DNA of 64,000 bases, taken from the NCBI GenBank assembly GCA_030704615.1, contig CM060734.1, forward strand, positions 40,008,042 to 40,072,041, written 5' to 3'. Below, one piece after another: positions 33,201 through 45,274 of the stretch. Under the pieces are notes generated by a model. The model did no database searches. It had not been told where the DNA came from and was given only the letters and a program-made list of their open reading frames with translations. How positions within the stretch are numbered: position 1 is the stretch's first letter; each line of letters starts with the position of its first letter. The stretch comes from Takakia lepidozioides. Its lineage: Eukaryota > Streptophyta > Takakiopsida > Takakiales > Takakiaceae. The translations under genes and the position numbers were made by a program.

Positions 33201-36200
33201 GCTAAAATCAAAGAAGAAGAAGAAGAACATGAGATTCCTCTTAGTAGACGTCAGCAATCGGTGGAATTAGGGAAACTAGAAACATCTGAACCCCTGGCAC
33301 TAGATCCAAAATGCACGGGGGTGCCTGAAATCGACTCTATCACTGAGGGAAGGGAGGAAAAAGTGCCTGAGATTCCTTATGGGAGTTGGGGTCGAGAGGA
33401 GGCATCATCTTCCCAGCCACGCAGCCGAATGGGGGACTTTGAGTATCATCTGAAAGAGGCAGGAATTCCGGACCAAGATGCAGCTGAGGTTTATGTAGCT
33501 ACATCCTCTTATTGGCCACAGGGAAAGGGTTTGGATTTTGAAGAAGGGCTACAAGTTGTCAAAGGTAGGAGATGACATCCCAATACCCCTTCTCTCTTCT
33601 CTTTTGTCTTTCTGCAAGGGTAAGGTTCCGTCTCGGCCTTTGGGCTTCCTGTGGATGTTATAAAGAAATTGTCCTTGTTTTTCTCTCCCCTACAGGCCCT
33701 CGGAAAGTCCAAACGTCCTGCTGGACGTTACAATCTTTTTGTAGTTCCCTTTCTCTTTCACATAGCCTCAAGTCATTCGTAGTTGTGAAACTAATCCTTT
33801 GCCTCAGCGCCTTGAAAGGGATAAGCTGTTGGGATAGTGACTAACCGTATAGGGTATTGTAGATGGAAATGTGGCAGCAGGAAGATCCAGTCCTCTCTTC
33901 CATAGCCCCCCTGTGTCACATCAAGGTTTCAGAAATGGAGAACAGATGGAAGGGAACTATCAAGAAACTGTTCCATACAGGGAAGGGACGGGAGAAAGAA
34001 TGGGACCAGAAGGGGAGCTTTATACGGCTCATGAGGAAGAGGGAGAACACAGTTTGGAGGAAAGAGGAGCTGAAAGATTCTTTGTTCAGAGAGGAAGGCT
34101 CTCCCTTGTGCAAGAAGACCTGGAGGAAGATTTGGGTGGGAGTGACAGGGAGGTTTATGGCACCAATGGAAGGCGCTCGCAGAACTGGAGCCCAAGAGAT
34201 CAGGTGTGGTAGCAGTTTGATCTTCTCATGAGATTCTGGCCATTACCTAAAGAAGTTTGTAACTTTCAGAATGGGGAACAAGGAGGGTGTTTGGCAAACA
34301 GCTGGATAGACATTGTGAAAGAAAGATTTGACATTTTATGTTGGAATTGGTGTGTTCTAAAGGTGTCAAAAACGAACTTCGAGCTGTTGGGAAAGTTGGT
34401 AATTCCAGCAGACTGTCGACATTATTGTAGTGGTAAAACTAACTATTAACTGTCAATCATAGTTTGACACTTGACTCAATTGAACTACAAGAGCAATTTC
34501 AGTTCTGATGAGTTGGTCTACCAAACAGGTTTGGAGAGCTCATAGCATTTAACCATGCAATCAAAGAGCTCTCTAGGATGAGCACTTTTTTTATCTTCCC
34601 TGTCGTATAGGTCACCTTGGATGGTTTCTTCTGTGGTTATTATTAGGTAGAAACCACTCCAATGATGTTGGAATAATAATAGAGACAAAGAGGGCACATT
34701 GGGTGCCAACACTTCCCTGCAGCAACTAGCACATGAGGTACAGGTGAACCCCAGGCACCAGCTACAAATGTGCCCACAAGCAAATAAGCTCTCAAGAGGG
34801 GTCTCCGCAGAACAGCTAATTGTAGCTCCATACTAGTTGCCTAGCTTTAGTGAAAGTTAGCTGCGGTTGTGTGATATCCTTGATAATCTGCCTGTCTCTA
34901 ATGTGCTTATGATATTGCAATTCGCAGGGGAGCAGTCGGTGGGCAGACCATCTTTCAATGTCCCTGCACAGCATCAACGGATCGCTGCCTAGATACTATG
35001 AGGATGAGGAGGGGATTGTGGGGCGGAGTGAGGGTGATATGGTTGATGAGGAGGAGAGATGGGGGACCGGCAGCCATAGAAGTGACCCCTTTATGGTTTG
35101 CAATGGACTTGACCATGCCGACTCCCAGGGTCTTACCAAAATCAATCTTAGGCTGAGGTAAGAAGCGCCCTAATGTCTAATGAGTTCTCTTTGGAAATGT
35201 TGATGTGATGGTTTAGTACTAAATTCTATTGTATCTTGATGCTCCCTCATGTCTTGCTGTCTCCAGTCGTAAATAGCCCTCAATCACCCTATACTGAAAT
35301 CAGGGCACCAGTAAGCCCTTTAACAAGCCAGGAAATGAATCTCTCTCCCCCTTTCTCTGAATTGAAGTTTTATGGTTGTGGTGGAGGTTGGTTGTTTGGG
35401 GCCTTACTCATTTTGTCTTTCTCTGCAGTAGCTCGCTGAGCTTCATATGGAAGTTACGAAATTTCTTTTTTATTTCTTTCTTTCTCTCTCTATGAGCTGT
35501 CCGCGGACGTTATAAATTACCATTTCATGTCATTTCTCTCTCTCTGATTTTACTGTGTTGTTCTATTTGTGTCCCTTGGCCCAATCAGGCTCATGGTGAA
35601 CAAGATCTATTTCTATTTTTTGTCTTCACTTGAAAGATTTAATTCCAAGAGAATTTGGTGGTCAAACATACCGGATTTGATGAATGTCAGAGGCAATAGT
35701 GCTTAAAGGAGGGGAAATGGTGCCATCCAGAGCCAGTTTGATGGTGCCTCTTTTGCCTATCTATGAGGGCTAATGCATATGGAGGACGGCTCTTCTTTTT
35801 TCGATCATTTACAGCTTGACGGAGCTTTGTGTATAACCTTGTTTAGGAACTTGAAACTCAAAGACATTTTATCCCACATAACAAATGATATATCTGGTCA
35901 ATCTAGGTATTCTGTTATAAATTCCACTCTTGATGGTTTTGTGTTTGAGGAAGAAGGCAGGAGTTTCTGTGCACATTTAAGTCATGTGTGATCTCAAGGT
36001 GCAGAAGCAACAGGAAAGGTTTTCCTTTTTACTTGATCTTACTTTATTCACATCTATTTGTCTTCTCTTCTCATCAGATATCTCATAGTACATGTTCACA
36101 CTTGTGTACTCTGGATTTCTTTGGCAGATATCTTATCAACTGGCTGATCAATGGGCTTCTGAAGCTGCGACATCCTGCACACATGGACTCACACGGGGTG

Positions 36201-37538
36201 CATCTTGTCCATATTTATGGTCCTCGAGTAAAGTTTGACCGAGGCGCATCTGTAGCCTTCAATCTTTTTGACTGGAAAGGGGCACTTGTGCAACCAGGCA
36301 TAGTGCAACGCTTAGCTGACCGAAACAACATCTCTCTGGGCTTGGGCACGCTCTGCAATATTGTCTTCCCCGAGGGCTCTACCGACTTACCGGTGAGTAA
36401 TGTTATGTCTCTGAGCATGCCCTAAATGTTTCAGTTGTGGGAATGCATCATCATGAGATCCATACAAAAACGTATGTTGAGAGGACGTGGGCAGGAGCTG
36501 GCGTAATACACATGCAGACATACATATATAAATGCATGTGGAGAGAGGGAGAGAGAGAGACATTATAAGGTCGATACAGGGCCCTAAGGGCCTATGCATA
36601 GAGAGAGAGAAGAAATCTAGAAAGTCCACGCAATAGAGAGGTCGGCCGGTGGTACATGAGGGATGAGGGAGAAGCGTTTTTCAATTCTTGTTGTTCTGAA
36701 GATCAGGTGGCCCTTGTTTTTGAGAGATGCACCCATTTGTTGCTTAATATAGCCCTGTATATTGACCCCACTGGCTGGTTTGGTTGAAACACGGGGAGGG
36801 GCTTGGGATGGTCTGTTTCTCTCAATGTGAAAGACATATCGTCCTCATGAGATTGTTAGTTAATAGTGGAGAGAGAAAACGAAAAAGAGAAATGTATTAC
36901 GTCAGAGTTCAAGGGTCTAAGGGAGAGATTATGACATGTACATCAGACTATGCTGGCTACTAGTACATTTGGGTGTCGATGCAATTAAACCTGGGGGTTC
37001 TTCCTTACCCTTTGAGTTATATTATCAACTACTATGTCTCAAGATCCAATACTGTGTGGCCATATATCCTGTGCTTGCTTTCAAAGGAGCACAGAAGGGG
37101 AGGGGACAGAGGAGAACTGAAGGCCTCCAACATCCTGCAAGGCTAGTTCCAGTGGTGGGTCTTTGAAAATGAAGTTGATTCTAGCTAGGAAGAAAGAGTC
37201 AAGAGTAAGATGTTGGATTAAAATAATAGATCTTGCTTGTTTTCAACACTCATACTTCGATGTATTCCATTCAGGGCTTAGGCCCCTCCAACAAAAAAGG
37301 CAACGGGAGCTCCATGCCAGGTAGTGATGGGAAATTTGAAGCGTCCCGAGCCTCAAGCACCAACAAGGGCTACAGACCGTCAAGCATCCCCGTTGTGACA
37401 GCTGCCCTCGGGTTTCTGACCAACTTTGAGGATGTTTACAGACTATGGGCATTTGTGGCCAAGTTTCTTGATGCAGATTTTACGTCAAGGGAGGCTCGGC
37501 GTTATCACTCACTCAATCAGGAGATGGTTGTACTTTAG
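29736..37538 (+). CDS. PLP-dependent aminotransferase-V family protein, MoCo-sulfurase-like (8 exons)
   Basis: Exons 29736-30146, 30714-31307, 31821-32349, 33178-33564, 33863-34203, 34928-35157, 36128-36392 and 37275-37538 join to a 3021-base frame (1006 residues) with GT-AG borders and matching phases throughout. It belongs to the plant family of PLP-dependent transferases that resemble the N-terminal NifS-like domain of molybdenum-cofactor sulfurase (ABA3). Seen in order: a Ser-rich leader; SLQDAYLKFKQMYP; LDYCGFGLFS-like MDYCGFGLFS; HALYGAADEGTIE; VFTASRGSAFKLLAESYPF; VFPVQSRLTGAKYSFQWM; LLDASALGPKDMDSLGLSLF (PLP-binding Asp); SFYK, the expected Schiff-base lysine, ending exon 2; VFGTDPTGFGCLFIK opening exon 3; a low-complexity acidic middle; and a conserved C-terminal part with DHADSQGLTKINLRLRYLINWL, YGPRVKFDRGASVAFNLFD and LGFLTNFEDVYRLW. 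There is no MOSC domain. The exact reaction is not known for this family; cysteine desulfurase or sulfur-transfer chemistry is inferred only from the fold. The start Met is the first in the open exon; an upstream non-coding exon is possible. Confidence 0.93.
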
Positions 37539-37699
37539 AGATGAGATGAAAATAAGCTAAATTTTATCCAGCATCGCCCCCGACCCTGTTGCCTGGCCAA
37601 CACTATTGACCATGAAATTTATTATAACCTATGTCACTTGGGGACCTTGATCGAACATGGCCATTTGCAAAAAAGTGTGGACTAAAACTAATGTTTGTT

Positions 37700-37960
37700 G
37701 TAGAGCATGTGTGGTACCTAGAAGGTTGACTCCTACCAAAGTACACATAACTGTGTCTCTCCACTCCCGCAGGAAGGGCTGTTATCTTCCTCTCAGAAGG
37801 TGGACGCAATCTAATGGCCATAACCAAGACCACCTTTGCCCAAACCTCTCGAAGGTCCCTGGGTACTAAATGTATCAAACATCTATGTGGCTTTCAACTC
37901 ACAATCGCTCATAAGGCGACTTTGTGCCTTAACCGTTGGGCCATCTATTGGATGTTAACC
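37700..37960 (-). repeat. SINE-like tRNA-related unit, diverged
   Basis: On the minus strand, GATGGCCCAACGGTTAAGGC (37930-37950) resembles an A box, and GAGTTGAAAGCC about 35 bases later a weak B box. It resembles the head at 26310-26328 and may be of that family. Confidence 0.35.
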
Positions 37961-38528
37961 AAGACAAAAGATTGTGCTTGGATCATGGGGACAATCTGAA
38001 TCAACAGATTGGATTGATTTAAAATAAAAAATTAGCAACAGGTGTTTGATATCCTATAGATGAAAGTGGATGAAAAAGTGTCTGAATGAAAAGTGAGCGC
38101 TGGAATTAATGCCACACGCTCCACTTTACTCCGCCCCCAAAAACCCAAAACTCAGCAAACTACGATTTTTCAAAGATCAGGGGTATCCCCAGATAGATGG
38201 ATCTGAGGCCGCCACTGCAGTTGACCTGCCAACGTGGCCTGCGGACAACCCTCAGATGGAAGTGACTGGAAAAGTCACAAAAAAGCCCATCTACAGAGCA
38301 GTTTTTGGTTCTTTGGAAAAAAAATTGGGGATTCTTCTTGGCCCTCTGGGCCTGCAGGATAGCACAAGAGGAAACTTGATTTTGTAAAAAACTCCAGGAG
38401 CTATACGGATCTTTTTTTTCCAATGTAGTTTTTCTTCCATTGAACCCTCCCGATTGCACATACAAAGGTGCCATATTTTTTTTGGGGAATTTGGCCCTCA
38501 AATTTCTTGAGGACATGTGTAACCCTGC

Positions 38529-39335
38529 TGTCGTGTGCATACATATCACTACACAACTACATCTATGTCCCAAACCACACAACACATGTGCACACCACAC
38601 ACTAGTATACCACTAGTCCACCACTAGTCCAGCCACTAGTCCAACCACTAGGCTATAACTAGTCAGTCACTAGGCTGCCACTATGCTGCCCACTATGGCA
38701 GTCACTAGTCCACACAATGATAAAGAAGAAGAATACAAGCACAAGCTCATGCGAGCTCACAAAGCTGAAGCATAAACTCATGCATATATAAACTCATCAC
38801 TCAAATACAAGTCAAGCCAAGTGCACCCCACGCCATAGGGAATCCACACTACGGTGCCATAGCTAGGCGCGGTGAGGCTCAACTCGAGAAAGATGAGCCT
38901 CCCGCGCTTGTCGTGAAGATAATCACTCTAGGGCCTAAATCTGCCTTTATCCCTGGATTGACACTTGGGCCAATCCCAAATATCAATATGTAAAAGCTAG
39001 CTATTTCCTAGCTAGTTTCACACTAGTGGTCAAATAACTTGACATCCATCGTGTGCATACATATCGCTACACAACTACATCGTTGTCCAAAACCACACAA
39101 CACATATGCACACCACACACTAGTATACCACTAGTCCACCACTAGTCCAACCACTAGGCTACAACTAGTCAGTCACTATGCTATCATTATGCTGCCCACT
39201 ATGGTAGTCACTAGTCCACACAATCGCCCCCCTAGCTGGTGCTGATAAAAAAAAAGAATACAAGCACAAGCTCATGCGAGCTCACAAAGCTGAAGCATAA
39301 ACTCATCACTCAAATACAAGTCAAGCCAAGTAAGG
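38529..39335 (-). repeat. Inverted LTR-region remnant of the DNMT-element family
   Basis: In minus orientation the order is: partial core L end (39330-39245), a GCACCAGCTAGGGGGGCGA purine tract (39244-39225), block B (39223-39045, 179 bp), core L (39044-38718, 327 bp), block B again (38717-38529, 189 bp, ending CACACGACA). It looks like a 5' LTR end fused to a 3' LTR with the whole internal region deleted. Here block B is full of ACTAGT/CCACTAG short repeats. The 3' end abuts the fold-back arm exactly. Confidence 0.8.
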
Positions 39336-39709
39336 TTCATTTCCGTGGATGAAGTCCTACTAGCAGATATGGCCTGGGAGGTGTGAGTGGGTCCCATTTT
39401 TGAGGTGGACCCCCAAAAACACTCCCGACGCTTAGGGGTTAAGCCCAAGCACAATGATATTTCCAAAGAGCAAGGGCCCAAAGAATCAAATGATGTCTAT
39501 TTGGACTTCAGCAATGTGGACTGTTGCAACATGGCTTATATGTGAACTAAGGATGAAAGACTTCTCACTCACAAAAAGTCAAGAAGTCGGCTCTTTTTTA
39601 ACCCCTAAGCGCAGGGAGTGTTTTTGGGGGTCCACCTCATAAATGGGACCCACTGACACCTCCGAGGCCATATCTGCAAGCAGAAGTTCATCCAGGGAAA
39701 TGAACCTTA
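39331..39709. repeat. Small fold-back, arms 112 bp, loop ~155 bp
   Basis: 39331-39442 and 39598-39709 are inverted copies, from TAAGGTTCA at the outside to AGGGGTTAA at the inside. The arms contain TTCCGTGGATGAA, also found at 40383-40396, and a related 60-base form ending TTAGGGGTTAA lies at 40380-40443. Confidence 0.8.
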
Positions 39710-40443
39710 TTAAGTGGCAGTTAACTACTAGATGCAGGTACTGTGCAAATTTGGTAAGAATTGACCGTTCCGTTTGGGAGATTAAATAATTTATTAGGGT
39801 TTTGTTTTCAATTCCAAGGAAATTTTTAGGGGAAAATTCTGTTTGACAAAGCAATTTTGCCTTGACAGAGACTTTTTCTGGGGCCGGACCAACTCACTCA
39901 CAATCTTTGCAGGGTTACACATGTCCTCAAGAAATTTGAGGGCCAAATTCCTCAAAAACAATATGGCACCTTTCTATGTGCAATCAGGGGGGTTCAATGG
40001 AAGAAAAATTACACTAGAAAAGGAAGATCCACATAGCTCTTGGAGTCTTTTACAAAATCAAATTTCCTTTGGTCAATCTTGCAGGGCCACAAGGCAAGAA
40101 GAATGCCCAAATGTTTTTCCAAAAAACCAAAAATTGCTCTGTAGATGGGTTTTTTTGTGACTTTTCCAGTCACTTCCATCTGAGGGCGACACGCAGGCCA
40201 CGTCGGCAGGTCAATTGCAGTGGTGGCCTCAGATCCATCTATCTAGGGTACCCCTGATCTTTGAAAAATCGTAGCTTGCTGAGTTTTGGGTTTTTGGGGG
40301 CGTAGTAAAGTGGAGCGAGTGGCATTAATTCCAGTGCTCACTTTTCATTCAGACATTTTTTCATCCGCTTTCATCCACGGAAGTTATTCCGTGGATGAAA
40401 ACGGCTGCGACCTGATTTAGGTCGCGCTGGCCTTTAGGGGTTA

Positions 40444-42039
40444 AGATCTACACAACCATATTGAAGGGAAGTCCAATATATCCCATAATGCATTGCGCAA
40501 CCTTTTTCTCTCGATAGTCACGAGCTCACTACAAAGATGACAATGATATGCTTCTGAGGCTATCACATCAATCCCGAGAACCAATCCCGAGAACCGCTGC
40601 TCCATAAACTTTGGCATAGAACTCAAACTAATTGCCTTACCAACTGTTGAATTGATGACGAGGATTGAATTCCCAAATTTTTTGCTTTCTAGACAGCTAG
40701 TTTAGGATTAGAGGTTATCCTAGATGGCCGCTGATGTGTGACCCTCATGGGATGTAATCTGGACAGCCGTCAGGCGGTGACACCTATCATTCTTGCTTAG
40801 CCATTTGGCACTTCTTTTTAAACAGAGCCTTCCGGCCCTCAGGGTGGTTGATTTTGGTTTCAACAATGTACTTCCAATCTAGTGGAGTGTGTGGATGAAC
40901 TGTGTGCTGAGTGTTGGATGCCCGATTTGATTGCGTGCTTTTGTGAAGATTCTGTCCTCTGAGCCGGCAAGCTTTGCCAAGCAAACATCCTTGATTCGCA
41001 CTAAACTGGTAGAGGAAGGGGAATAGCTTCACATGACCCCACGAGGAATATTTGGGTGCCGGAAATTATTAATTAATTACTAGCTAAAGGGGTGATCAGT
41101 TGATAGTAAAGTAACTAGATTTTAACTTGGCTGATTAGTAAGTAGTAAATAGTGGGATTATGGTTGAGTAGTAAGTGTCGGCCACCAGGGTACATCGGGG
41201 TACGGACGGAATATGAAAAGGTGGCAGTAACGGCAATCATCATTATTTTCAAACCCTAACCACGCTTGGGTTTGGCGGCCGAGCTGCTGCTAACTAGAGA
41301 TGGATGGATCGTTGTAAGTCTCTGAACGACGAATGTATGGATGATAAATGGATGGAAATCAGTTATATTTAGATTTTAAGGGCTTCATTGTAAACCATTC
41401 ATTCATTCATTGAACTAGGCATCCAATATTTAGGGCTATGTTTTCTTTTTCTTTCCTTTTTCTTTTTTTAACTGTTTTTTTTTAAATTTTTTTTTAAGGG
41501 GATGAAGCCCCGATAATTTATTTCTGGGGAAAAAATAAACCCCTGTGGGGCCATAAGGCATACACACCTTTCGGTGAGGGTGAACCCGAGATATTTTTTA
41601 CAACTAGAAAACCATCCGAGTGGATGAAAGTATTAGTTTAGACTCAAGAGGTACCCCTAGAGCCTGGCTATGGCTTGGCTATGGCCCACGAGATGCGAGC
41701 TTTCAAGAGAGAGAGAGAGTAGAATTGCGACGGGAGATTGTCAACAATGGAAAATGGGTTCTACAACAGCGATGAAGAGAAAACCCCATTACATGCAGCA
41801 TACATAAGGAGAGCAGTCTGGACTGTTTGCTATAGGGGAAGAAGAAGCGTAGAATAAGCATTGATATGGCAAGCAATGGAGGAGAAAAGTGGGGAAGTGC
41901 AGACATGGATCTACGTAGGAAAGGAAGCCTGGACCGGCTGCAAATTGGGATTTCAGATAACCTTTGAACTCTGAAAAGTAGCTATATGAGAGAGAAATGG
42001 TAGACAAGGGCGGAACTAAGTGAAAGGGAAATTCACCGA
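40444..42039. other. No gene seen
   Basis: About 1.6 kb without recognised coding sequence. Pyrimidine-rich and A-rich runs occur at 41447-41497. A single AAACCCTAA (41250-41259) is too little to call a telomeric repeat or a telo-box promoter. Confidence 0.45.
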
Positions 42040-44645
42040 TCGCAAAGAGGAAGCCTGCATGGAGATCTACTAGTCGAAGCAGAGTCTGGTGGAGCGCTTC
42101 CCACCAATATGCTTCCAGTTGACCTCCTTTTCAAATTCGGGTGATTCAAGGCAGCGAACTGCTTTTGGCGGGCTTTTGGACCATTGACAGCTTGACGTCA
42201 AAGAGCAGCTGCTTCGGAACTTGTTTCTAGCCCAAGATCTTTGGAATTTCCTGAGGAGCCCAGGTTCAGCCTCTGGATCCCTGCTGATGTCTGCATGCAT
42301 TTTAACCCAAGCCTTTCTTGCCTCAATTTGGACCTCATGAAATATTGTAGACAGTAAACCTCAATCTGGACCTCATGAAATATTGTAGACAGTAAAACAG
42401 AGAGACAACCTCTCTCGTGATTTAGAGTCCAACTGTATCTTACCTTCCATATATTCCACAACGCGATAGATCTAAAGGATTCATACACTGGGCAGCGACA
42501 GTGAAGTTGCTGAGATACTGGGTCATAATTTAAAAGCTTTTGAACTGAAGAGGGTGACCCTGGTTTCCATATCTGCATAATAGGAAGGAGTCGAGGCCAA
42601 GTTTTAGAGGGTATGGTACAGAGGAGGAGGCAATGCTCAATTGATTCCGAGATACCAAGATTGCAGCATTTACAGAGTAGTGCCTCTGAGAATGACAACC
42701 AAGCCCCGACCTTGAGAACCCTGTTAGCGAGTTGCCAAAGGAACGCAACCACCTTCGCTGGTCTGACCTTGATCCAAATATGAGACCAGATGAGGTTCCA
42801 ATTAGCTTGTTGAAGACCATGCCCAGCCCATTTAGGGTTCCATTTATCCGAAAACAGGTTTGGTTTCAGTGTGGAGCGGTATGCAGCTTTGGCTGAATAG
42901 TTAAAGAACGAAGGTCGGGAGGGTTCAAAATCCCAAGACCATTCTTTGGGGTCTACCACCAGACCCATGAGAGGGCCTCCCTCTACCCATAGAAACAATT
43001 GAGAAGAGAGCCATGAAGCTATTGGCTGGCCAAGAGGAGCCATTGGATTCATATCCTTGTCTTTTGATGACAGTGACAGATTCTAATTGGGGTGAATTGT
43101 CCACCAGAGATAATGGCTGGGGCCCTAGATGAAAGGTGCAGATAGTTGGAGAGGTCTAATTTGTTCATCACCAGCCCCATGAAATGATCTGGTTTGGAAT
43201 CAGTGATGTAGATCACTTGGTTGGGGTTGTTGGAACAAGTAATCCAACTGTTAGACAGACCACGATCCGGGCTTGCAGTCAGGTTATGGATCCATGGGAG
43301 CGGGATACTTTGAAGGAGCTGCTGGTAGCCCGAGTTCCCTCTTTGAGGACCCATAACGGTGTTGACCTGGTCCTGAGAAAAGAAAGCATGCCCATCCCAG
43401 ATGTCTTTTACCTGAGAAAAGTTAAGTCTGTCCCAGGCAGAGTACTTGGCCGCTGAGGCCTTTTCTGCGGGGGAAGGGGCATTGGAGTTAAGGGATAAGA
43501 ATTCGCGCATTGTTTCCTCATAAGTCTGCGGTTCCCTTTTAACCAAGCGAGGCCTGATTGATCCCCAAATATCCCAAATGGCCTTCCACAGAGGAGACCC
43601 TCGGGCCTTGTGTTTAAAACCCTGTGTGATCCACCTAAGAGATGGGCCCCATATCTTGGATTTCAGAGGAGAGTTGTTGACCACATGTTGATAAACAAGG
43701 TGTTTCCACTAGCCTCCCTCAGGACCCAGCAGCCTGACCACCCATTTTCCCAGAAGAGCCCTGATCTGGTTACCAAGATCTAATATGCCAAGGCCACCGT
43801 TTTTTTTTTTGCAAACAGATTTGAGCCCAAGAAACAGCGGGCCTGGGGCTTTTTCTCACTTGAGTCTGCATCCCAAATAAAGTTACGGATGGTTGTTTTT
43901 ATGACATTGATTTGTGGGGCGGAGGGGCTCCAAACTGAAGCAAAGTACCAAATGCTAGCTAGCAAGATTTGATTCGCAACCATAGCCCTTCCAGTTAATG
44001 ATAAGTGACGTGAACCCCAGTACACCAGTTTGTTTTGGAGCTTGGCTATGACATGACCCATCCTTTGATCATCCGTGAGATTAACCCCAAAGGGATGACC
44101 CAGTAGTGTCGTTATCTCCCCATTCTGCAGCCATTTGAGGCCCATTTCATGACCCCAATCGGGCGACAGCCCCAATGGAGAGAGGTTTGTGGCACCCACG
44201 AGAATGGCCACCGTTTTTGACCAGTTAACTCTGAAACCAGATGCTTCACAAAAGGTTGAGAGGGATTTATTGGCTTCCTCCAGGTTGGATGGGGTGGCTT
44301 GCAGGTAGAGAACAGTGTTGTCAACAAACATAGAATCCTTTATCTGCAGGTCCTGGTTGGTTTGAGCTTGAATTTTGAGGCCAACAATATTTGGGTTGCT
44401 GTCTAAGAGGTAGCCTAGTGAGTCTGCCACTATTAAAAATAGGAAAGGTGCCAGAGGGCACCCCTGGTGGACTGATCGTTGGAGATCGAAGGGCTTCGAA
44501 AAGAATCCGTTTACCATAACCCTGCTTGAGGCGTTAATCAAAAGGATCTCCACCCATTTGCAATAATCCTGAGGACAAACAAAGGCCAGATTCTCAAAGT
44601 ATAGCCTCTGCAAGGGAAACATGCCTACGTAGTCACCAAACAAAG
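42040..44645 (-). pseudogene. L1-like LINE, 3' part of RT and zf-RVT domain (sense on minus)
   Basis: From 44643 the minus strand reads the middle of a plant L1-type RT: DYCKWVEILLINASSRVMVNG, SVHQGCPLAPFLFLIVADSL, then FVDNTVLY where the catalytic FADD/YADD motif belongs, so the second aspartate is lost. GRAMVANQILLASIWYFASVW follows. After frame breaks around 43780-43690, the 43684-43049 and 43052-42198 frames hold the tether and the zinc-binding zf-RVT region, with WNLIWSHIWIKVRPAKVVAFLWQL and CKCCNLGISESIEHCLLLC. No poly-A tail was recognised at the lower end. The upstream RT segment lies next to it in the opposite orientation. Confidence 0.85.
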
Positions 44646-45185
44646 CTCAGCCAAACCACTGTAGCCTCTCTTGACGGGGATTTCACACAAACTGAATTAT
44701 CCATGGCATTGGACCTTATGTCTAATTGCAAATCCCCTGGCTTTGACGGGATGCCAGCTGAATTTTACAAGGCTCTTTGGCAGGTTTTGTCCTCCGACTT
44801 CTGTAACATGGCCAATGAGATAAAGAGGCAAGGATCTATGCCCCAGCCAATGGCCCAAGGCATTATATCCTTACTCTTTAAGAAAGGGGATAGAAAGGTC
44901 ATCTCCAATTACAGGCCGATTACATTACTCAATGTAAGCTACAAGATTATAAGCAAAAACCCTTGCTTTGCGCCTTCAGCCTCTCCTCCCAAAGATCATC
45001 AGACCAGGTCAAGCGGGATTCATCAACGGTAGATATATATTGGACAACATCCTCCTCACGCAAGAAACCCCCATCTATGCAGAAGCTACATCGCAGCCCA
45101 TAGCTCTTATTAGACTTCGAAAAAGCCTTTGACAAAGTTGAATGGCCAATGTTATTTGCAACACATAAAAACTGTTTTCTCTTTA
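44646..45185 (+). pseudogene. Inverted 5' part of the same LINE's RT
   Basis: The plus strand reads LDGDFTQTELSMALDLMSN, KSPGFDGMPAEFYKALW, AQGIISLLFKKGD, ISNYRPITLLNVSYKI, IRPGQAGFINGRYILDNIL and finally, in a shifted frame, FEKAFDKVEWPMLFATLK. These are the RT motifs that come just before those encoded on the minus strand from 44643. The two parts abut head to head near 44645. Confidence 0.85.
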
Positions 45186-45274
45186 GGTGAGTCATTTTTA
45201 AGACATCCGAGCTTCTTTTTTATTATTTTGGAAAATTGGAGAATTATTTCAAGAACGAACCACTGAGTTAGTGT

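Larger units (their letters stand above)
38058..40377. mobile_element. Fold-back (long-TIR) element, arms ~470 bp
   Basis: Arms 38058-38528 and 39909-40377 are inverted copies, diverged by small indels; both contain GGCATTAATTCCAG-type outer and GGACATGTGTAACCCTGC inner ends. The loop (38529-39908) holds an inverted LTR-region remnant and a smaller fold-back. The outer right end reads TTTCATCCACGGAA, which is mirrored by TTCCGTGGATGAAA directly outside it (40368-40399). Neither arm encodes a recognised transposase, so the element is non-autonomous. Confidence 0.8.

Noticed and set aside
41250-41259. AAACCCTAA telomere-like motif
   Set aside because: A single copy; not a telomeric repeat array and no adjacent gene to make it a promoter element.
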